From CAYUCE01 sp964443275 (GTDB taxonomy: Bacteria; Bipolaricaulota; Bipolaricaulia; CAYUCE01): DNA of 49,433 nt. The position numbers were made by a program, and so were the translations under genes. The notes beneath the pieces were generated by a model that saw only the letters and a list, made by a program, of their open reading frames with translations, was not told the origin of the DNA and ran no database searches. The stretch spans positions 1 through 49,433 of the forward strand of contig CAYUCE010000007.1 of NCBI GenBank assembly GCA_964443275.1, given 5' to 3'. Shown here in pieces: positions 25,305 through 33,986 of this stretch. Position 1 is the stretch's first letter, and every line of letters starts with the position of its first letter.

Positions 25305-25970
25305 CTAGGATAAATTCAAGGCTTTCCCGTCTTCCTCAACCGAAATCTCTAAAAACCAAACATTACCTCTTTTTTCTGTCTTACCAGGAATAACTTTTAA
25401 GGGCTTATCGAAAATGGGACCGTCGAATACAAAAGTATGATATTCTCCAGCTTCACCACAGAGGTGCGATTCAAATTTTTGTATTTTAGCCAAGCAATCC
25501 TGGTTCAAATTTCCGCCAAGCAAATTCTCGTTTAACCTGGTAGCCACCACTATAGACTTAAATCCAAGGCCCAGAAAATCGGAAAGAAGCTTTTCAGCTT
25601 CGTCCCCCCAAAGGGGTAGAATCGGCTTTATATCCAGTTCCTCGCTAATACCTTCTACCCACTCCCTGTGCTCCTCCAAATCAATATCTCCAAAGACTCC
25701 CCCCTCTATTCCTTTTTCCTTTAGTGAGAGGACTGCCTTTTTGAAGTTCTCCTCGTAGTTATTCCAGGAAGTTCTTACCTGAAGGATAGGAATACCTAGA
25801 GATTCTGCTTGCAGCGCTAATACCTCAGCCTTAACCCCATGAGATCTTGACCTTTCGCCTTTATCACTTATGAAATTAAGCAAGTATAATACCTCATGTC
25901 CTTGTGAGATGGCCCTATAAGTAGCCAAAGCGGATTCTTTCCCTCCGCTCCAAGAAGCAAAGACTTTCAT
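25305..25970 (-). CDS. Dph6-like PP-loop ATP-binding enzyme in a corrinoid transport operon
   Basis: 221 residues of the adenine nucleotide alpha-hydrolase / diphthine--ammonia ligase family. The PP-loop is SWSGGKESALATYRAI at about 7-22. Family motifs EGGVFGDIDLEEHREWVE, PLWGDEAEKLL and the C-terminal GEAGEYHTFVFDGPIF are complete. In archaea and eukaryotes Dph6 adenylates diphthine on EF2 and amidates it. Bacteria lack diphthamide, so this protein must use another carboxylate or substrate. The start overlaps btuF2 by 4 bp, tying it to corrinoid uptake. An amide-forming step on an imported corrinoid would fit but is inference. Confidence 0.85.
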   Translation of the reverse strand: MKVFASWSGGKESALATYRAISQGHEVLYLLNFISDKGERSRSHGVKAEVLALQAESLGIPILQVRTSWNNYEENFKKAVLSLKEKGIEGGVFGDIDLEEHREWVEGISEELDIKPILPLWGDEAEKLLSDFLGLGFKSIVVATRLNENLLGGNLNQDCLAKIQKFESHLCGEAGEYHTFVFDGPIFDKPLKVIPGKTEKRGNVWFLEISVEEDGKALNLS

Positions 25971-26908
25971 CCTTTATCACCACTTGAGTCACCGAATATT
26001 TCCGGGTGGATACAGGCTGCCACCTTCTCCAAACCTTCCACAATCCGGGGTCCCATCCGTTCTACCAAGTTAGTTTCAACTGTGCAGATGCGATTATTTT
26101 GCCGGGCAGCAGTGACTTTTAGGCGAGGTTCCTCTTTTGCCCATTCGGCCGGCTTACTTACTCCATGTTCGGCCGGAGCTATAATTATTTGAGGATCCCT
26201 TGCGATCACTGCTTCCATATCGACCTTCTTCCATCCATTAAGATCCTGAAACAAATTTTCCCCGCCCGACTTAACAATGAGCTCATGGGTAACAGTTCCC
26301 TTCCCGGTGGTCCATATTGGTTCAGGCCAGGTCACCCAAAAGACTCTGGGCTTTTCTTGATCAGTCAAATTCTTGGTCTTATCAGTTATAGTTTCAATTT
26401 TTTCTTGCATCCGGGCTATAAGTTTAACAGCCTCATTTTCTTTTCCGGTTAACTTTCCCACCATCATCAGGTCATAAAGTATCCCCGTTAAATTATCCGC
26501 TTCTAGGGCAGCCACGGTAAGCCCCTTTTTCTCTAGATTAGGAATGACTTCCTTCTTATGGATATCGGTAGCTAGTATCAAGTCCGGTGAAAGAGCAACT
26601 ATCTTCTCCATATCCGGAGTGGTAAATCCCCCAATCACCTCTTTTTCCTGAGCTTGAGGAGGATAATCACAGTATTCAGTAACTCCTACTATTCTATCGT
26701 CTAACCCTAAAGCAAATAGGATTTCGGTATTGGAGGGAGCTAAAGAGATGATCCTCTCCGGCAGCTTATCGAGAGTTACTAATCTTCCTAAGTCATCCAC
26801 TGCCTGGACACGAGCAGAAGATTGACCCGAAACTAAAGCCGCGGACAGTAAAACGACCAAAAGCACACTAAGTACCGTCAATACCCATCTTCTATCCTTC
26901 ATAATCAA
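25967..26908 (-). CDS. btuF: Corrinoid-binding protein, second copy (BtuF family)
   Basis: 313 residues with a signal peptide (RRWVLTVLSVLLVVLLSAALVSGQ). The TroA/BtuF fold is shown by DDLGRLVTLDKLPERIISLAPSNTEILFALGLDDRIVGVTEYCDYP, EKIVALSPDLILATD and the C-lobe NLFQDLNGWKKVDMEAVIARDPQIIIAP. The EYCDYP segment is typical of cobalamin-binding members. No lipobox is seen. Its promoter region holds the same palindrome as btuF1. It leads the set btuF2-dph6-like-(repeat)-btuC2-btuD2. Confidence 0.92.
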   Translation of the reverse strand: MIMKDRRWVLTVLSVLLVVLLSAALVSGQSSARVQAVDDLGRLVTLDKLPERIISLAPSNTEILFALGLDDRIVGVTEYCDYPPQAQEKEVIGGFTTPDMEKIVALSPDLILATDIHKKEVIPNLEKKGLTVAALEADNLTGILYDLMMVGKLTGKENEAVKLIARMQEKIETITDKTKNLTDQEKPRVFWVTWPEPIWTTGKGTVTHELIVKSGGENLFQDLNGWKKVDMEAVIARDPQIIIAPAEHGVSKPAEWAKEEPRLKVTAARQNNRICTVETNLVERMGPRIVEGLEKVAACIHPEIFGDSSGDKG

Positions 26909-26931
26909 TCATCACCTACAAGTTAGAATTT

Positions 26932-26990
26932 AGGTGGGATACTTTATCCCACCTGCTAGCTACTGTAACATAAATCGATAAAAATTACAA
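26932..26990 (-). promoter_or_regulatory. Promoter and palindromic operator of btuF2
   Basis: On the minus strand TTGTAA (26990-26985), a 17 bp spacer and TACAGT (26967-26962) form a fair sigma70 promoter. A palindrome with 10 bp arms and a 3 bp centre (26932-26954), with core GTGGGATA-N3-TATCCCAC, begins 7 bp downstream of the -10 box. Sequence and position match the site at btuF1, pointing to one regulator for both importers. Confidence 0.7.
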
Positions 26991-26991
26991 G

Positions 26992-27049
26992 GGAAAATCC
27001 TCTTTGGAAACTCCTCTTTTCACTAAAACCTTGGTGTGCAGGATTTTCC
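26992..27049. repeat. Inverted repeat between divergent btuF2 and coaE
   Basis: GGAAAATCCT (26992-27001) and AGGATTTTCC (27040-27049) are perfectly complementary over 10 bp, with a 38 bp loop. Purpose unknown; it lies between the two divergent promoter regions. Confidence 0.5.
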
Positions 27050-27124
27050 GTATCTCCCTTTTTGCCATGGTTATTGATTATTGATAAAGTTGAGTAATCA
27101 TAAATTAACTAAGAGGAAAATAAA

Positions 27125-27748
27125 GTGCTAATCGTAGGATTAACCGGAGGCATCGCCACCGGCAAGAGCGTTATTGCCTGCCAGATGGCCAAAGTGGAAG
27201 GGGTTAAAGTTATTGAACTTGATGAACTGGCCTGGGAGACTTATAAATTTGGCACTCCAGTGTACCAAAAATTGGTGGACCACTTCGGACCCCGGATTTT
27301 AAAGCCTGATAAGTCCATAAGCAGAGGCAAGCTGGGAGAAATCGTATTTAACAATAAAGAGGAACTTAAATTTTTAGATAGGACTGTTCACCCAAAAGTC
27401 ACCGAAAGACTAAACGAAATCATTGAAGAGGAAAGAAAACAAAAAACGAAAGTCTTAATTGTGGTAGCTGCCTTACTTTTGGAAGCAAAATCTTTAAATC
27501 AGGATATCTTCGATTACATTATCGTAGCTAATTTGGAAGAAGAAAAGCGAATAAAGAGATTGATGAACCGAGATAATTTAAGCAAAGAAGAGGCTCTAAA
27601 AAGAATCAACGCCCAACCTGGACAGGAGTCCAAGTTAGAAAGGGCTGACTTGGTGATTGAAACCTCTGGCCCTTTGGAGGAAACAAAGAGAAAAGCGCGG
27701 GAATTGATCGATTCGCTCCTTAGTAAGGAGAAAGTAGAAGATGAGTGA
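27125..27748 (+). CDS. coaE: Dephospho-CoA kinase
   Basis: 207 residues from a GTG start preceded by AGAGGA. It phosphorylates dephospho-CoA in the last step of CoA synthesis. The P-loop GLTGGIATGKS is at residues 5-15, followed by the family hallmarks VIELDELAWE, HPKVTERLNEII, VAALLLEAKSL and the lid region KRLMNRDNLSKEEALKRINAQ. It opens a long plus-strand series and overlaps ribD by 8 bp. Confidence 0.95.
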   Translation: MLIVGLTGGIATGKSVIACQMAKVEGVKVIELDELAWETYKFGTPVYQKLVDHFGPRILKPDKSISRGKLGEIVFNNKEELKFLDRTVHPKVTERLNEIIEEERKQKTKVLIVVAALLLEAKSLNQDIFDYIIVANLEEEKRIKRLMNRDNLSKEEALKRINAQPGQESKLERADLVIETSGPLEETKRKARELIDSLLSKEKVEDE

Positions 27749-28886
27749 AAAAGGAAAGTTTATGAGAGAAGCCCTAAATTTGGCCAAAAATGGGGAAGGT
27801 AAAGTTAATCCAAACCCCCTAGTGGGAGCGGTGGTGGTAAAAGACGGGCAGATCATCGGCCGGGGATACCACAAAGAATACGGAGGTCCTCATGCAGAAA
27901 TCTTTGCGTTAGATGAAGCCGGTGAAAAGGCCCGGGGAGCTGATTTATATGTCACTTTAGAGCCTTGTGTCCACCAGGGAAAGACCCCTCCTTGTGTAAA
28001 TAAGATAATAAAAAGCGGAATTAAAAAAGTGTATATAAGCTCAAAAGATCCGTTCGGGCAAGTTAACAGAAGGGGGATGGCCAAATTACAAGAAGCCGGA
28101 ATTGAAGTAAAAGAAGGGATATTGAAAGAGCAAGCAAAAAAATTAAATGAAGTTTATTTTAAATACGTAACTACCGGTAGGCCGTTTATCGTACTTAAGA
28201 TGGCCATGACCCTGGATGGGAAGATAGCCACCAAAACTGGTGATTCCAAATGGATTTCCGGAAAAGAGGCTCGCAGAATGGTCCACTCACTTCGAAATAA
28301 ATATTCCGGTGTCTTGGTGGGAATTAACACCGTTTTAAGGGATGATCCCCGGTTGAACGTCCGCTGGGTAGAAGGTGTAGATCCTATGCGCATTGTCTTA
28401 GATTCTGAAGGTAAAATACCGCTTGGCTCGAAGATAATAAATCAAAAAAGCAGTGCCCAAACTGTAGTGGCTACCACCGATCGAATATCCGAGGAAAAGC
28501 TAACCGCCCTTCAAAACAAGGGGGTTACGGTTTGGAAATTAGGGGAAAAAAACGGTAAGGTTGATCTTAACTTGCTGATTAAGAGATTGTCCCAACGGGA
28601 CATTGACAGTGTAATGGTGGAAGGGGGAAGCACAGTGGCCTCCAGTTTCATTAAAGAAAGACTGGTGGATAAGGTCCTATTCTTTATCGCACCTTCGATC
28701 ATAGGTGGTAAGAGAGCTATTTCCCCTGTGGGGGGGAAAGGAGTAGAGAGCCTGAAGGATGCCTTCAAGTTAACTAATGTCTCTACGCAAACTTTAGCCA
28801 ACGGTGACTTACTCTATGAAGGATACTTAGACTACGGCCGTACAAGAAGAATTTCACGCAGGAATAGGAAACGGCCTAAACTATAG
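27741..28886 (+). CDS. ribD: Bifunctional riboflavin deaminase/reductase
   Basis: 381 residues with both domains. The N-terminal zinc deaminase has His51 and Glu53 in GGPHAEIFAL and Cys76 and Cys85 in LEPCVHQGKTPPC. The C-terminal reductase begins near residue 150 (PFIVLKMAMTLDGKIATKTGDSKWISG, then VMVEGGSTVASSFI). It performs the second and third steps of riboflavin synthesis. No other rib gene is nearby, unlike the usual ribDEAH operon, so those genes must lie elsewhere. It overlaps coaE by 8 bp. Confidence 0.96.
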   Translation: MSEKGKFMREALNLAKNGEGKVNPNPLVGAVVVKDGQIIGRGYHKEYGGPHAEIFALDEAGEKARGADLYVTLEPCVHQGKTPPCVNKIIKSGIKKVYISSKDPFGQVNRRGMAKLQEAGIEVKEGILKEQAKKLNEVYFKYVTTGRPFIVLKMAMTLDGKIATKTGDSKWISGKEARRMVHSLRNKYSGVLVGINTVLRDDPRLNVRWVEGVDPMRIVLDSEGKIPLGSKIINQKSSAQTVVATTDRISEEKLTALQNKGVTVWKLGEKNGKVDLNLLIKRLSQRDIDSVMVEGGSTVASSFIKERLVDKVLFFIAPSIIGGKRAISPVGGKGVESLKDAFKLTNVSTQTLANGDLLYEGYLDYGRTRRISRRNRKRPKL

Positions 28887-28898
28887 AAAGGAGACCCC

Positions 28899-30188
28899 AT
28901 GATTGAAAGATATTCCTTATCGCCGATGAAAGATATATGGACGGAAACTGCTAAATATCAGAAGTGGCTGGAGGTGGAGCTGGCTTGCGTTTCGGTGATG
29001 GGCGAAAGTGGAGATATCCCTGCTCAGGCAGCCGAAACGATCGTTCAGAAAGCCAAGATTGATGTAGAAAGGGCCAAGGAAATTGAAAAAGAGATAAAGC
29101 ATGATGTTTTAGCTTTCGTTCGAGCGGTGGAAGAATCGGTTGGAGAAGAAGGGCGCTTCCTGCATCGGGGACTTACTTCTTCGGACGTCTTGGACACTGC
29201 ACTGGCTATGCAAATGCAAGAGGGCTTTAGAATTTTAATTAAAGACCTCCAAAGCTTCCTTGCCGCCTTGAAGAAAAAAGCTAAACAGCATAAGTACACG
29301 GTCATGGTGGGCCGCACCCACGGGATGCATGCCGAGCCCATTACCTTCGGACTTAAAATACTGAACTGGGCTTATGAGATGGAAAGAAATTTGGAAAGGC
29401 TTCGGACGGCCAAGAAAGTTATATCCTACGGGAAGATATCCGGATCCGTAGGTACTTATGCCCACGTTGATCCCCAGATGGAAAAGAAAGTCTTAGAAAA
29501 GCTGGGGTTAAAGCCGGCCAAGATCTCCAGCCAAATCATTCAACGTGACCGCCACGCTCAGGTACTTTCCGCTTTAGCCATTCTGGGGGCAGGCTTGGAG
29601 AGGATAGCGGTGGAGTTAAGGCACCTGCAGCGCACAGAAGTTGCCGAGGTAAAGGAGAAGAAATCACACGGCTCCTCCTCTATGCCCCATAAGGAAAATC
29701 CTATAACCAGCGAGACCACTACCGGACAAGCGAGACTGTTAAGATCCAACCTGCAGGCGGCCTTAGAAAATATCGCCCTTTGGCATGAACGAGATATCTC
29801 CCATTCCTCGGTGGAAAGGATAATTATTCCCGACAGCTTTATACTAGCCGATTACATGTTACACAAGATGACTACCTTGATAAGCGAATTGATAGTCTAT
29901 CCGGAAAAGATGCACCAGAACTTGGAAACTACCCGGGGAATAGTCTTTTCTCAAGGATTGCTCCTGAAGCTAGTAGATAGCGGTATATCCAGAAAAAAAG
30001 CCCATCAGTTGATAAGAGAAAATGCATTACAGGCTTGGGAGAAGGAAGAAAGCCTAAAAGATTTAATTTTTAAAGATAAAAGGATAACCAGCAATTTATC
30101 TAAGGAGGAGATCGAAGCGGTATTTGATATAGACTATTGGACCAAACATGTGGACGAAATTTACAGCCGGTTTGATATCCACGATTGA
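28899..30188 (+). CDS. purB: Adenylosuccinate lyase
   Basis: 429 residues of the fumarase/aspartase superfamily. It cleaves SAICAR and adenylosuccinate in purine synthesis. The signature GSSSMPHKENPITSE lies at about 261-275 and contains the flexible catalytic loop. The N-terminal RYSLSPMKDIWTETAKYQKWLEVELA and HRGLTSSDVLDTALAMQ, and the central GRTHGMHAEPITFG with its histidine, are all in place. It has a good ribosome site (AAAGGAG). It follows ribD by 12 bp. PurA, which makes adenylosuccinate, lies in the same series at 34.8 kb. Confidence 0.97.
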   Translation: MIERYSLSPMKDIWTETAKYQKWLEVELACVSVMGESGDIPAQAAETIVQKAKIDVERAKEIEKEIKHDVLAFVRAVEESVGEEGRFLHRGLTSSDVLDTALAMQMQEGFRILIKDLQSFLAALKKKAKQHKYTVMVGRTHGMHAEPITFGLKILNWAYEMERNLERLRTAKKVISYGKISGSVGTYAHVDPQMEKKVLEKLGLKPAKISSQIIQRDRHAQVLSALAILGAGLERIAVELRHLQRTEVAEVKEKKSHGSSSMPHKENPITSETTTGQARLLRSNLQAALENIALWHERDISHSSVERIIIPDSFILADYMLHKMTTLISELIVYPEKMHQNLETTRGIVFSQGLLLKLVDSGISRKKAHQLIRENALQAWEKEESLKDLIFKDKRITSNLSKEEIEAVFDIDYWTKHVDEIYSRFDIHD

Positions 30189-30264
30189 ACTTATCAGCCT
30201 ATCTCTACAGCAACTAAATAAAATCCTAAAAGACATATAAGAGGCGGGTAAAAGACAAGATTAC

Positions 30265-30293
30265 TTGAGAGCCCCTTTTAAAAAGGATAAAAT
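30265..30293 (+). promoter_or_regulatory. Putative sigma70 promoter upstream of the small membrane protein gene
   Basis: TTGAGA (30265-30270), 17 bp spacer, TAAAAT (30288-30293). It could restart transcription after purB for the ileS part of the series. Confidence 0.5.
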
Positions 30294-30319
30294 CTAACAA
30301 GATTTGGGAGGTGGCCAAG

Positions 30320-30685
30320 TTGCAAAGATTTTTAGCCGGTTTCCTAATTTTATTACTTTTACTCAGTTTAAGTTCTTATGCACAAAGTACCGATGGGGGA
30401 CTTAAGGGTGGGAGAGATATCCTAGGCAAGATACTGGCCTTTATTGATACTATCGCTCATTATTTGGGGAAAGGGATAATAAGCCTTATCGAAAATATTG
30501 CCGATGTTGTATTGCCCCAGAATCTAATAGTTCCGGTAGGTTATTTGGGAGTCATGACTATCGCCTTAGCACTTTTTGGCCTGATGGAAGCGGCCCGGAA
30601 AATAATTTGGCTAATAGTTTTACTAGGATGGGGGCTTATTATCCTCCGGGTAGTGATGGAAATATTGGGTAAATCTAACCCCTAG
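30320..30685 (+). CDS. Small membrane protein of unknown function
   Basis: 121 residues from a TTG at 30320, chosen because GGGAGG lies 8 bp upstream; a GTG at 30311 overlaps that site. A signal-like helix (FLAGFLILLLLLSLSSYA) comes first. Two further hydrophobic segments, at about 70-88 and 95-115, follow. I recognise no family. It sits between purB and ileS, downstream of a putative promoter. Confidence 0.7.
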   Translation: MQRFLAGFLILLLLLSLSSYAQSTDGGLKGGRDILGKILAFIDTIAHYLGKGIISLIENIADVVLPQNLIVPVGYLGVMTIALALFGLMEAARKIIWLIVLLGWGLIILRVVMEILGKSNP

Positions 30686-30815
30686 ATCGGCTTCGTTTTC
30701 TCGGCTGGGGCAGAATAGTTTAATTTACCGGTTGATAAATATAGCTTTCTTATTTGATCCCTATCAACTTTGATTTCAACTCTAGGTTTTAATATATTTG
30801 CGGGAGGAGGATGGT

Positions 30816-33800
30816 ATGACCCGTTTTGAGAAACTGGGTGATGATCCGCATAGAGAAGAGAAAATACTTAAATTTTGGAACCAAAATAAAATATTTGAAA
30901 AGACCCTACAGAAGACAAAAGACGGCCCTCGATACGTCTTTTACGAAGGTCCGCCTACTGCCAACGGTAAACCTCACTTTGGCCACTTAATGCCCAGAGT
31001 ATACAAGGATCTTTTCCCCCGTTACATGACCATGCGTGGATACTATGTAGAGCGAAAAGGGGGCTGGGATACCCATGGCTTGCCCGTAGAACTGGAGGTA
31101 GAAAAGGAATTAAACATCAATAGCAAGCAGGAAATTGAAGACTACGGGTTAGAGAACTTCGCTCAAAAATGTAAAGAAAGCGTATGGGAGTACAAAGCAG
31201 AGTGGGAAAACATGATAAAAAGGATGGGTTTTTGGATAGATTTGGAAAATGCCTATATCACCTACACGGACGAATATATCGAAAGCGTATGGTGGGCTTT
31301 GAAGAAGATATGGGAAGATGGTTATCTTTATCGTGGTCATAAAGTACTGCCCTATTGTCCTCGTTGCGGAACCGGGCTTTCCTCCCACGAAGTGGCCCAA
31401 GGATATAAGCGCGTAGAAGATCCATCTATCTACGTAAAAATGCCCGTCCTAGACGAAGAGAAGGTAAGCTTTCTAACCTGGACCACCACTCCCTGGACCA
31501 TACCGGCCAATACCGGCTTGGCTGTAGGAGTAGATTTTGACTACCTAAAAATTAAAGTGGGTGATGAGTATTTAATACTGGCCAAGGCCCTGGTTGATAA
31601 GGTTATAGATGAGGAGTATGAAGTGATAGAGGAAATAAAAGGGGAAAAGCTTTTGGGCAAAAGATACAAGCCCCCATTTAAATTGCTGGATAGTGAAAAA
31701 GCCTACCGGGTGGTACACGCTGATTTTGTAACTTTAGAAGAAGGAACGGGGATAGTGCATACCGCCCCCGCCTTTGGAGAAGAAGACTATGAGTTGGGCA
31801 GGGAAGAAGACTTACCTTTCCTACAACCGGTCGATCTTAACGGTAAATTTAGGAAAGATTTCCCGCTTTGCGCCGGCCAGTTCGTAAAGGATGCAGATAG
31901 TCTAATAGTTAAAGAGCTAGACAAACGGGGAGTGCTGTTAAAACACGAACTATACGAGCACGATTACCCCTTCTGCTGGCGGTGCGATACCCCTTTACTT
32001 TACTATGCCTTGGAGTCCTGGTTTATCAAGACCCGAGCCCAACGGGCCGAAATCATCCAAAATAACAGAAAGATAAATTGGTATCCTCCTCACATGCGCG
32101 AAGGTAGATTTGGCGATTTTTTGGCTTCGCTAAAAGACTGGGCACTGAGCAGAGATAGGTATTGGGGAACCCCACTAAACATATGGGAATGCAAACAATG
32201 CGGGAAGGAAATATCTATTGGGAGCAAACAGGAGCTAAAGAAGATGGCCGTAGATCCCAAAAAAGTGGACAACATTGAACTCCACCGGCCCTGGGTGGAT
32301 GAAATTAAGATCAGGTGCCCCCAATGCTCAGGCCAAATGGAAAGGGTTTCCTACGTGATAGATACCTGGTTTGACTCCGGTTTAATGCACACCGCCCAGT
32401 GGCACTACCCTTTTGAAAACAAGGATAAATTTAATCAGCAGTTTCCGGCCGATTTTATCTGTGAGGGGCAGGATCAGACCAGAGGATGGTTTTACACCTT
32501 ACATGTGACCAGTACACTCTTGTACGGAGAACCTTCCTTCAAAAACGTAATAGTAACCGGCCTGGGATTAGATAGCGAAGGGAAAGCTATGAGCAAGAGC
32601 CGGGGCAACGTGCTGGATCCCTGGATGTTGATTGACAAATACGGGGCGGACTCTGTCCGCTGGTATCTTTTCTCCTCCAGCGCCCCCTGGAAAACGCGCA
32701 AATTGAGTGAGGAGGGGATGCAGGAGGCGCTATATAAGTTTTTGAATACGGTCCAAAACGCTTATAACTTCTTTGCCCTATATGCGGGAATCGATGACTT
32801 TGATCCACAAAAGCATGCTTTAAGAGAAAAAGAAAGGGAGCCTATAGATCGCTGGATAATCTCTAGGTTGAATACCACTATAAAAAAAGCGACCCAGTAT
32901 ATGGACAAATATGACGTAGTAAGCACCACTAAGTTTATCCAAAAATTCGTGGAGGATTTAAGCAACTGGTATATAAGGTGTTCCCGGGAAAGATTTTGGA
33001 CGGGGGGCATGCCCACTACCAAAGTGTCCGCTTATCTTACTTTATATGAGTCATTGGACGTTCTGGCCAAGCTTCTGGCCCCCTTTGTACCCTTTTTGGC
33101 CGAAGAGCTGTATACCAACTTAAAAGGAAAAAAGGAAAGCGTACATCTGGCGGATTGGCCCACCTGTGATGAAAATTTAATAGATACTGGCTTGGAACAG
33201 GCTATGGAAGTGACCAGGGATATTGTCACCTTAGGCAGGGCAGCCCGAAATGAGGCGGGAATAAAAATAAGACAGCCCCTATCTCGCATAATCATAAAAC
33301 AAACCAAAAAAGTAGAAGACTTGCAGAATTCACCTCTGCTCGAACTAATAAAGCAAGAACTTAACGTAAAAGAAGTCGAATTGATAAAAGATACTGCAAA
33401 GTACTACTCACCGGTTGTGGAAGTTAACTTAAGCAAAGTGGGACCGGAATACGGCCAGCTTACAGGCCAAATAGTAAAACAAATAGAGGAAACCGATTCC
33501 CAAAAGGTAGTGGAGAGCTTAGATAAAGATGGCAAGTTTACTCTAACCCAGGAGGAAGGCTTTAGCCAGCCGATCGAGCTTACCGAGGATATGATAAACA
33601 AATCCTATCGACCGCGGGAAGGTTTTAAAGTAAGCGTGGAAAGAGAGGAAGAGGTACTGATAGATACTCAAATTGATTCTCAGTTAAGGAAGGAAGGTTA
33701 TATAAGGGAGCTTATTCACCAAATTCAATTGATGAGAAAGGAAGCTGGATTTGAGGTTACGGATAGAATCGAGATATTTTACCGTTCAGATAAACAGTTA

Positions 33801-33953
33801 AAAGAAGCCATTCAAACCTTTCAAAAACACTTAAAAGAGGAAACCCTGGCCAAGAAAATCCATGCCGGCCAAGTCCCAAAAGACCTGGATTACATAAAAG
33901 AACAATCTATTAACGGGCTAAAGGCAGAAATCGGTCTGCTGCGTATAGGGTGA
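30816..33953 (+). CDS. ileS: Isoleucyl-tRNA synthetase, class-2 (archaeal/eukaryote-like) type
   Basis: 1045 residues from the ATG at 30816, which follows GGGAGGAGG; an in-frame TTG at 30798 precedes that site. It charges tRNA-Ile. The HIGH-type motif is HFGH at about 54-57 in PPTANGKPHFGH, and KMSKS is AMSKS at about 590. The CP1 editing domain (TWTTTPWTIPANT and the GTGIVHTAPAFGEEDYE region) is intact. CxxC pairs (CPRCGTG, CWRC, CKQCGKE, CPQCSG) may bind zinc. The sequence follows the IleRS2 pattern found in archaea, eukaryotes and some bacteria, a group generally insensitive to mupirocin. No T-box leader was seen upstream. Confidence 0.96.
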   Translation: MTRFEKLGDDPHREEKILKFWNQNKIFEKTLQKTKDGPRYVFYEGPPTANGKPHFGHLMPRVYKDLFPRYMTMRGYYVERKGGWDTHGLPVELEVEKELNINSKQEIEDYGLENFAQKCKESVWEYKAEWENMIKRMGFWIDLENAYITYTDEYIESVWWALKKIWEDGYLYRGHKVLPYCPRCGTGLSSHEVAQGYKRVEDPSIYVKMPVLDEEKVSFLTWTTTPWTIPANTGLAVGVDFDYLKIKVGDEYLILAKALVDKVIDEEYEVIEEIKGEKLLGKRYKPPFKLLDSEKAYRVVHADFVTLEEGTGIVHTAPAFGEEDYELGREEDLPFLQPVDLNGKFRKDFPLCAGQFVKDADSLIVKELDKRGVLLKHELYEHDYPFCWRCDTPLLYYALESWFIKTRAQRAEIIQNNRKINWYPPHMREGRFGDFLASLKDWALSRDRYWGTPLNIWECKQCGKEISIGSKQELKKMAVDPKKVDNIELHRPWVDEIKIRCPQCSGQMERVSYVIDTWFDSGLMHTAQWHYPFENKDKFNQQFPADFICEGQDQTRGWFYTLHVTSTLLYGEPSFKNVIVTGLGLDSEGKAMSKSRGNVLDPWMLIDKYGADSVRWYLFSSSAPWKTRKLSEEGMQEALYKFLNTVQNAYNFFALYAGIDDFDPQKHALREKEREPIDRWIISRLNTTIKKATQYMDKYDVVSTTKFIQKFVEDLSNWYIRCSRERFWTGGMPTTKVSAYLTLYESLDVLAKLLAPFVPFLAEELYTNLKGKKESVHLADWPTCDENLIDTGLEQAMEVTRDIVTLGRAARNEAGIKIRQPLSRIIIKQTKKVEDLQNSPLLELIKQELNVKEVELIKDTAKYYSPVVEVNLSKVGPEYGQLTGQIVKQIEETDSQKVVESLDKDGKFTLTQEEGFSQPIELTEDMINKSYRPREGFKVSVEREEEVLIDTQIDSQLRKEGYIRELIHQIQLMRKEAGFEVTDRIEIFYRSDKQLKEAIQTFQKHLKEETLAKKIHAGQVPKDLDYIKEQSINGLKAEIGLLRIG

Positions 33954-33986
33954 AAATCCTAATTTAAACAAAAAGCGGGTAAATAA

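Noticed and set aside
25305..25970. Archaeal origin of the whole window because of a diphthamide gene
   Set aside because: The ECF sigma factor, WecA-like transferase, PgsA, RibD and operon style are bacterial; bacterial Dph6 homologues are known.
30686..30815. T-box leader before ileS
   Set aside because: The interval is about 110 bp and shows neither the T-box core nor a terminator hairpin.
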